Assembly: GCA_016933985.1 (NCBI GenBank) | Contig: JAFGTU010000533.1 | Location: forward strand, 1 to 5,886 | Reading direction: 5' to 3' | From: Sedimentisphaerales bacterium | GTDB taxonomy: Bacteria > Planctomycetota > Phycisphaerae > Sedimentisphaerales > Anaerobacaceae | Length of the DNA: 5,886 nt | Shown here: piece after piece, positions 1 through 4,800 of the stretch | Position numbering within the stretch: position 1 is the first letter of the stretch | Layout: each line of letters opens with the position of its first letter | Made by a program: the position numbers and the translations under genes | The notes under the pieces: generated by a model | What the model saw: only the letters and a program-made list of their open reading frames with translations | The model's database searches: none | What the model was told of the DNA's origin: nothing

Positions 1-61
1 ACTCGATGTTTACCGCACGAGTCCGAGATATTCTCGAAACCGTTTCCTACGTACTTTCGGC

Positions 62-77
62 AGCCGCATAAACGGCT
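62..77. repeat. Short inverted repeat upstream of the SUMF1-fold gene
   Basis: AGCCG (62-66) and CGGCT (73-77) are perfect 5-bp arms around the 6-nt loop CATAAA, ending 32 nt before the start codon at 110. It could be a small hairpin in the 5' leader or an operator-like site. No T-run follows, so it is not a standard terminator. An arm pair this short can occur by chance. Confidence 0.25.
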
Positions 78-96
78 AAACCCCACTGACAATTTC

Positions 97-103
97 AGGC
101 GGG
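97..103 (+). promoter_or_regulatory. Probable ribosome binding site of the SUMF1-fold gene
   Basis: AGGCGGG lies 6 nt before the ATG at 110. It matches the Shine-Dalgarno consensus only partly (AGG plus G-rich sequence), but the spacing is right. It supports this ATG, which is followed directly by a typical signal peptide. Confidence 0.45.
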
Positions 104-109
104 ATTATC

Positions 110-1162
110 ATGCGAAAGAAGATTCTTGTACCAACTGTGGTTTTGTCCGCAGCGGGCCTGTGCCTCGCCGCCTGCCCATCGGCGGACCTGACCGGCGACT
201 GCTTCGTCGATTATGAGGACTTCGCCCTAATGGCGGCTCAGTGGCTCACCACCGATCCCTGTATCCCGGACGATATGGTGTATATTCCGGGCGGTACATT
301 TGAGATGGGAGATAGCTTTGAGGAAGGTGAGCCGGATGAACTGCCCGTCCATACGGCAACGCTCGATTTTTTCTGCATGGGCAGGTGCGAGGTGACCAAC
401 CAGCAGTACTGCGACTATTTGAATTCCGCTCTCGGCGGCGGTATTTATGTCTCCGACGGCGTAGTTTATGGCACCGGAAATGATCAAGTATATTGTGATA
501 CCTCAACGAGTAATTCTTACAGCCAGATAGATTACAGCGGCGGTGTATTCTATGTCCGCACCAAGAATGGACGAGATATGTTATACGACCCGATGGTCGA
601 AGTCACTTGGTATGGGGCGGCGGCTTACTGTAACTGGAGAAGCCGGCAGGAAGGCAAAGAGCAGTGCTATAATCTGTCAACCTGGATATGCGACTTTGGC
701 AAGCACGGCTACCGGCTTGCGACTGAAGCGGAGTGGGAATACGCAGCCAGAGGCGGCCTTTCCGGCAGGAGATTCCCCTGTGGCGACACCATTTCACACA
801 GCCAGGCAAACTATTACAGTGACGGTTATTACTCTTACGACATTAGCCCAACAACGGATTATCATCCGAATTGGGATGACGTACAACCATATACATCTCC
901 CGGTGGGAGTTTTGCAGCCAATGACTATGGTCTTTATGATATGTCGGGCAACGTGTGGGAGTGGTGCAACGACTGGTACGGATCTTACAGCAGCGCCTCA
1001 CAGAACAATCCGACAGGGCCCACAAGTGGCACGCATCGTCTCCTGCGTGGGGGCAGTTGGATCATCAGCGCCAACCATTCCCGTGTAGCGTACCGCTGCC
1101 TCTGCACCCCAGGCAACCGCGGCTTCGCCATCGGCTTTCGTATTGTCCTGGACTTAGAGTAG
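110..1162 (+). CDS. Secreted SUMF1/FGE-sulfatase-fold protein with N-terminal dockerin-like segment
   Basis: This 350-aa protein is complete. Residues 1-21 form an export signal (MRKK, then a hydrophobic stretch) ending in the lipobox-like LAAC with C22, so it may be lipid-anchored. Residues 26-46 form one dockerin-type/EF-hand-like half repeat: D26, T28, D30, D34 and D37 are the loop positions, followed by a FALMAAQWL helix. From about 56 to 346 runs a SUMF1/formylglycine-generating-enzyme-like domain with MVYIPGGTFEMGD (56-68), EVTNQQYCDYLN (94-105), EVTWYGAAAYCNW (164-176), YRLATEAEWEYAARGG (201-216), GLYDMSGNVWEWCNDWY (274-290), LLRGGSW (311-317) and IGFRIV (341-346). True FGEs carry two copper-binding cysteines just after RGGSW. 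Here that stretch reads IISANHSR, so sulfatase-activating chemistry is unlikely. Other proteins of this fold bind ligands through the same C-terminal surface. Residues 106-160 are a family-specific insertion. The gene converges on the HEAT/propeller gene and appears to stand alone. The fold assignment is firm; the function is unknown. Confidence 0.93.
   Translation: MRKKILVPTVVLSAAGLCLAACPSADLTGDCFVDYEDFALMAAQWLTTDPCIPDDMVYIPGGTFEMGDSFEEGEPDELPVHTATLDFFCMGRCEVTNQQYCDYLNSALGGGIYVSDGVVYGTGNDQVYCDTSTSNSYSQIDYSGGVFYVRTKNGRDMLYDPMVEVTWYGAAAYCNWRSRQEGKEQCYNLSTWICDFGKHGYRLATEAEWEYAARGGLSGRRFPCGDTISHSQANYYSDGYYSYDISPTTDYHPNWDDVQPYTSPGGSFAANDYGLYDMSGNVWEWCNDWYGSYSSASQNNPTGPTSGTHRLLRGGSWIISANHSRVAYRCLCTPGNRGFAIGFRIVLDLE
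1049..1141 (+). other. Candidate DGR-type variable region at the C-terminus of the SUMF1-fold protein
   Basis: This covers residues 314-344, from GGSW to IGFR. Conserved framework residues (GGSW, R325, A327, R329, P334, R337, IGFR) alternate with positions whose codons nearly all end in C: I318, I319, S320, N322, Y328, C330, L331, C332, G338, F339 and A340 are all NNC, with H323 (CAT) the exception. All these residues fall in the 15-amino-acid set reachable by mutating the adenines of AAC. The rest of the gene mixes C- and T-ending codons freely, for example TAT and TAC for tyrosine at 235-251. In known diversity-generating retroelements the variable region lies at this end of a C-type-lectin/FGE fold. 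No template repeat or reverse transcriptase is visible in the window. Ordinary divergence within the SUMF1 family is the alternative. Confidence 0.35.
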
Positions 1163-1223
1163 CACTCTGCAATTCTGCTCTTGAGGCCCTTGGCCCTGCG
1201 CAATCTCACCATGACAAAGGGTT

Positions 1224-1250
1224 CTATTCGACGAGAATGTTCTCGAATAG
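1224..1250. repeat. Bulged inverted repeat at the 3' end of the HEAT/propeller gene
   Basis: CTATT (1224-1228) pairs with AATAG (1246-1250), and CGAGAA (1232-1237) pairs with TTCTCG (1240-1245). The result is about 10-11 bp of stem with a 3-nt bulge (1229-1231) and a tiny apical loop. It includes the stop codon and last codons (ENILVE) of the minus-strand gene and lies 61 nt past the stop of the plus-strand gene. Neither strand has a T-run after it, so it is not a canonical intrinsic terminator, though it could act as a bidirectional 3'-end structure between convergent genes. Confidence 0.4.
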
Positions 1251-4200
1251 GTACAGGCCGGTCTTGCCCGGCGCGACTATGTCGATGTCGCCGTCGCCGT
1301 CGATATCTATTACCTGCGTGTTGATACCGAAGCCGACCTTGCCGCCCTCGTGCAGGATGTGCCTGCTCCATTTCTTGGCGGCCTTGTCGAAGCTGTAGTA
1401 ATAAACGCAGGGCGGCTCGGTGCCGCCCGGGTCGTGGCCGTTATGGGCATAGACGCGCTTGCCCGTAATCAGCTCGTCGTCGCCGTCCTTATCCAAATCG
1501 GCGAAGACAAGAAAGTGCGGCTGCGACCACTGCGAATCGATTTCATGCTTGGCCCACGTCCGCTTGCCGTCGCCGTCCTTGCCCTGTTCAAGCCAGAAGA
1601 CGCCGTAATTGTGGCCCATGCCCCAGATAATATCGCTGTCGCCATCGCCATCGACATCATGCGCGAGGATCGGGATGCTCGTCGCCCCAAGGCCGAACTC
1701 AGCCCGCCACTGCCATTTGCCGTCGGACTCTTGTTCGGCCCAGCCGTTCGGAGCGAGAATATCGCATCGCCCGTCGCCGTTGACATCGCCGGCGCCGATG
1801 CCGTGCCCGGCAATCGGCTGAGGCAGGTCGTGTTTGGTCCACTTGGCCCCGCCCGGCGCCGCAGCGTCGGGCTTGTACTCGTACCACGCCGCCGCCGTCA
1901 TTATGTTGGGAAGGATGTCGAGCTGCCCGTCGCCGTTGATATCGACCGAAATCGCAGTCTCCATATTGCCCGGCGTATCCACGTCGAAGACCTCGAACTT
2001 CCCGCCCGCATCGCCCGGATTGCGAGTCCAGAACACCTTCTTATTGTGCCACGCCGCCGAGACGACATCCACCCACCCGTCGCCGTCAACATCCATCGGC
2101 AGGCTCGCAAAGTCGTAGTAGTAATTGTCTGCAAACTCCACTTCGCGCACGAAATGCTTCTCCCACGAAGGCGACTCGTACCAGAAGCCTCCGGTGAAGA
2201 TATCGAGTTTGCCGTCCTTATTAATGTCGCAGACGCCCGCTGCCTCGAACGCCGACTCGGCGTTAACCACGTGCAGATTGAAGCCCTTGCCCATTTTCGG
2301 AGGCTTCGGCGGCCTGGGCTCTTCTATCGCCAGCGATGCGCCCCAGGGTAGGTTGTTCTGCGTAACCTTCATCATAATGGCATTCTCGCCGCCCTTGAGC
2401 TTCGCCTCGGCATTATCCTGATCTATGACGAAGGGCCGGGCGACGTTGTTGGAGGCAGCGAGCTGCCCGTTGATCCATATCTTGTACCCGTCGTCGCTGC
2501 CGATCCACAGCTTCACCTGCTGCTCCTTCGGCCATTGCAGCTTCGTCCGCAGGTAGGCTACTCGCTGTTCGCCGCCGTTGAGGGCCTTCAATAGGTCGAG
2601 GTAGTAAGGCTGGGCTTCATCCGTCCCCGCAGGCATCTTCTGCCACTTCGTGTCCTTGCCGCCGTCGATCTCCGGCGCAAAGGCCGTATCGAACAGGACG
2701 CTGTAGTTCTTACCCTCCTCAAAGTACGGACCCGAAACCTCCCATTCCGTAACGTAGCGTTTGGCCTGCACGATCTTGCCGAGTATGTCCCACGCCCGCT
2801 CTCTGGTCGAATCGCTCAAATCAGCCGCGACTATTGTCTCAAGGTCGTTCTTGATTTGCCGGCCCTGCGCCGCGTCGAGCTTCTCAGCGATGACGCAGGC
2901 CGCCAGCGCAGCTTCATTCTTCAGCGCCGCATCATCCACCGAGGCCGCTGCCATCTGGAATGCGCCAAGCGTAGCGAGCGAGCCCAGCGAGGATAGCACC
3001 TTCTTCTTCTCGGCCTCCTGATCGGCCAACTGCATCGCCCGGCGGTAATGTTCGAGCTTCTGATTCGCAGGCAGCGAGGCCGAATCGATCAAATCGACGT
3101 ACCCGCGCAAAGCCAATATGCAATGGGTCCGGTTGTCCGTGGATTCGACCACCTTGACCAGGTCCCCCGCCGCCGCCGCGTTGGGCCAGATGCTCAGGGC
3201 CTTAATGGCGGCATAACGCACGTCCGAACTGCCCGTCTTCAGGCTCTCGCGCAAAGTCGGCAGCGCCGTCTCGTCGCCCAATCCGCCCAAAGTCATCAGC
3301 AGCGCAACCCGCTGACCATCACTTCTCGCCCCTTTGTACTTCGAAAGAATCGCCTCCGTGCACTCCTGCTGCACCGAATTGCGCCGGGCCAGGGATGAGA
3401 GCACCTTGCCCACCTCGTCGGCCCGTGAAGGCTCGACGACAAAGACCAAATCCACAAGCGCCCCAATCTCGTCCTTGCCCGCCAGATCCCGAAGCGCCTT
3501 CAGCGCCTCGGCCCGCACTGCGCCGCCGTTCGTCCTTGCAGCCTCGACCAACGCGGGTGCAGATTCCACGGCGTTTCGCTCGAGCAGCGCCCGGCAGACG
3601 ACGACCTTATCGGCATTGTCGCCGCGTTTTAACCGGGCGACTAAGGCCGAATTGATCTTCGCGCCTTTCATCGTTCTCAGGCTCGCCGTCGCCGCCGCCT
3701 GCTCACCGCCCGAAGCCCTCGCCGCCAGCTCGACCAGCAAAGCAACATCGGCCGTGCCGCCGAGTACACCGACGGCCTTAAGCGCCCCAATCCGAACCGC
3801 TTCCTCCGGCGACGAGCACGCCTTAACAATGTCCGTTAACGATGCGCGATCGCCCCGTGCCGACATGACGTCAATGAGAAGCACCTGCGCGTCGGCCGGC
3901 AGCTTCCTCCAATTCTGCATGCAGGTCTTGACCAACTGTTTATCTTCCGTTTCGCGCACCAACTTGAACGCAACCGGTCGAAGCACCTCATCGTCGCCGC
4001 CAAGCACGTCAACCACAAGCACGCCGCGCCGCTCGCCGTCCGACAAGACCAGTCCGCGCCAAGCTGCCGCACGTATCGCCGGCGAAGGCGCGGCCGCCAT
4101 CACCTTGCGGTATAGCCCCGCCGCCTGCACATCGTCACTGGCGCTGAGACGACGCTCCGCACATTTTAGTAGCGCCTCGGCCGCCGCGATGCCCGTTTCA

Positions 4201-4682
4201 CCTTTCGATTTCTCACACGCCGCGGCAAGCGCAGGTTCCGCATCGTCGCCGCCGATCCTACCCAGGGCCGCTGCCGCCGCAGTTGCAACCGCCGCATCTC
4301 CATCCGAAAGCAACGGGATAAGCAGCCCCACCGCGCGCGTATCGCCGCGCCAGCCCACAGAGTCAATAAGCCCCGCCTTGACCGGCCCCGATGTCTTGCC
4401 GATGGCCTCGCGAAGCGCAGTGCCCGCCTCGGCGTGCGGCATACCCTCAAGCGCGTAACGCGCCGCATGACCCACACGCTCGTCAGGCAGCAGCGCCGCC
4501 AGCGCAGGGACGGATTCGGCTGTGCCGACGATCCTCAACTGCCGGCACGCATCACATTTCTCGACGGCGCCGGCGTTCGATTGCAGCACGGCGATAAGCT
4601 GCCCTTCGTCCGCGGCCCGGACCGTGCACGCCGCAGTAACCACTCCGATTACTAATACTTGACTGAGTAGCTTCCTATTCAT
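1224..4682 (-). CDS. Exported HEAT-repeat / beta-sandwich / seven-bladed VCBS (FG-GAP) propeller protein
   Basis: This 1152-aa protein is complete. Residues 1-23 are a signal peptide (MNRK, hydrophobic core, probable signal peptidase I site VRA|AD). C19 in TAAC is a weaker lipobox alternative. Residues about 27-640 are Ala/Leu-rich HEAT-like helical pairs, e.g. SVPALAALLPDERVGHAARYAL (57-78), AVGLLIPLLSDGDAAVATAAAAALGRIG (117-144) and TALPTLRESLKTGSSDVRYAAIKALS (472-497). Such arrays are usually protein-binding scaffolds. Residues about 641-787 look like a beta-sandwich, running from WEVSGPYFEEG (647-657) to a PA14/galactose-binding-like KLWIGSDDGYKIWINGQLAA (724-743). A Pro-rich hinge (789-796) leads to seven VCBS/FG-GAP repeats (about 800-1152) with DxDxDG calcium loops. 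No catalytic motif was recognised, so a scaffold or glycan/protein-binding role is likely. Similar planctomycete and verrucomicrobial HEAT proteins often end in a DUF1080 domain; this one does not. AAAGG upstream supports the ATG. The codirectional oxidoreductase gene lies 118 nt upstream. Confidence 0.93.
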   Translation of the reverse strand: MNRKLLSQVLVIGVVTAACTVRAADEGQLIAVLQSNAGAVEKCDACRQLRIVGTAESVPALAALLPDERVGHAARYALEGMPHAEAGTALREAIGKTSGPVKAGLIDSVGWRGDTRAVGLLIPLLSDGDAAVATAAAAALGRIGGDDAEPALAAACEKSKGETGIAAAEALLKCAERRLSASDDVQAAGLYRKVMAAAPSPAIRAAAWRGLVLSDGERRGVLVVDVLGGDDEVLRPVAFKLVRETEDKQLVKTCMQNWRKLPADAQVLLIDVMSARGDRASLTDIVKACSSPEEAVRIGALKAVGVLGGTADVALLVELAARASGGEQAAATASLRTMKGAKINSALVARLKRGDNADKVVVCRALLERNAVESAPALVEAARTNGGAVRAEALKALRDLAGKDEIGALVDLVFVVEPSRADEVGKVLSSLARRNSVQQECTEAILSKYKGARSDGQRVALLMTLGGLGDETALPTLRESLKTGSSDVRYAAIKALSIWPNAAAAGDLVKVVESTDNRTHCILALRGYVDLIDSASLPANQKLEHYRRAMQLADQEAEKKKVLSSLGSLATLGAFQMAAASVDDAALKNEAALAACVIAEKLDAAQGRQIKNDLETIVAADLSDSTRERAWDILGKIVQAKRYVTEWEVSGPYFEEGKNYSVLFDTAFAPEIDGGKDTKWQKMPAGTDEAQPYYLDLLKALNGGEQRVAYLRTKLQWPKEQQVKLWIGSDDGYKIWINGQLAASNNVARPFVIDQDNAEAKLKGGENAIMMKVTQNNLPWGASLAIEEPRPPKPPKMGKGFNLHVVNAESAFEAAGVCDINKDGKLDIFTGGFWYESPSWEKHFVREVEFADNYYYDFASLPMDVDGDGWVDVVSAAWHNKKVFWTRNPGDAGGKFEVFDVDTPGNMETAISVDINGDGQLDILPNIMTAAAWYEYKPDAAAPGGAKWTKHDLPQPIAGHGIGAGDVNGDGRCDILAPNGWAEQESDGKWQWRAEFGLGATSIPILAHDVDGDGDSDIIWGMGHNYGVFWLEQGKDGDGKRTWAKHEIDSQWSQPHFLVFADLDKDGDDELITGKRVYAHNGHDPGGTEPPCVYYYSFDKAAKKWSRHILHEGGKVGFGINTQVIDIDGDGDIDIVAPGKTGLYLFENILVE
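1281..2228 (-). repeat. Seven calcium-loop (DxDxDGxxD) repeats of the VCBS/FG-GAP propeller
   Basis: The loops begin at D819 (2202-2228), D864 (2067-2093), D914 (1917-1943), D966 (1761-1787), D1009 (1632-1658), D1062 (1473-1499) and D1126 (1281-1307), spaced 43-64 residues apart. Typical forms are DVDGDGWVD and DINGDGQLD. Most are followed by a hydrophobic strand and an aromatic strand such as GFWYES, VFWTRNP, AAWYEYK, VFWLEQG, VYYYSFD or LYLFENI, often with a WxKHxx element. At the DNA level this appears as recurring GTCGCCGTC-like words on the plus strand. Seven repeats match the blade number of integrin-alpha-type propellers. Confidence 0.88.
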
Positions 4683-4688
4683 GAGCTG

Positions 4689-4693
4689 CCTTT
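4689..4693 (-). promoter_or_regulatory. Ribosome binding site of the HEAT/propeller gene
   Basis: On the minus strand AAAGG stands 6 nt before the ATG at 4682. It is a modest Shine-Dalgarno match at good spacing, and it agrees with the start that gives an N-terminal signal peptide. Confidence 0.5.
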
Positions 4694-4699
4694 CAAGCG

Positions 4700-4800
4700 T
4701 TTATGTTTTGAGCATTTGCATTTTGGATATTCGATATTGTTTCGGATTTCGAATTTCGGATTTCCGCCGCAAGGCGTCCTGTGGAGTGCTTCGGATTTCC
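4700..4800. repeat. Degenerate AT-rich intergenic repeat (GAAATCCGAA-type units)
   Basis: TTCGGATTTC, read on the plus strand, occurs at 4741-4750, 4755-4764 and 4790-4799. Looser relatives such as ATTCGAT and ATTTTGGATATTCG fill 4715-4740. On the minus strand it reads as GAAATCCGAA units followed by an A-rich tail with CCAAAATGCAAATGCTCAAAAC. The third unit directly abuts the oxidoreductase stop codon. The composition differs sharply from the GC-rich genes either side. From memory, sequences of this type recur between genes in planctomycete genomes and give spurious peptides such as FRISNFGF. I cannot confirm other copies from this window. Confidence 0.6.

Noticed and set aside
3..79. Possible 3' tail of an upstream plus-strand gene: one frame ends at TAA 69-71 (…ETVSYVLSAAA), another at TAA 77-79.
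   Set aside because: Only about 22-25 codons are visible, two frames are equally open, and no family is recognisable. Not enough to call a partial gene.
1163..1223. Intrinsic terminator in the convergent gap.
   Set aside because: Only a weak GGCC-CTT-GGCC pairing is present, without a following T-run on either strand.
543..1398. Alternative-frame plus-strand ORFs at 543-1088 and 955-1398.
   Set aside because: Both overlap the SUMF1-fold gene, and the second also overlaps the end of the HEAT/propeller gene. Neither has recognisable protein character.
1350..2351. Long plus-strand open frame (333 codons) opposite the VCBS propeller.
   Set aside because: Its recurring VAVDI-type phrases are the antisense reading of the DxDxDG calcium-loop codons, not an independent gene.
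3334..4458. Long plus-strand open frame (374 codons) opposite the HEAT region.
   Set aside because: It is antisense to a clear protein with HEAT periodicity, its Ser/Ala/Arg-rich translation has no recognisable motif, and it reflects GC-rich codon bias.
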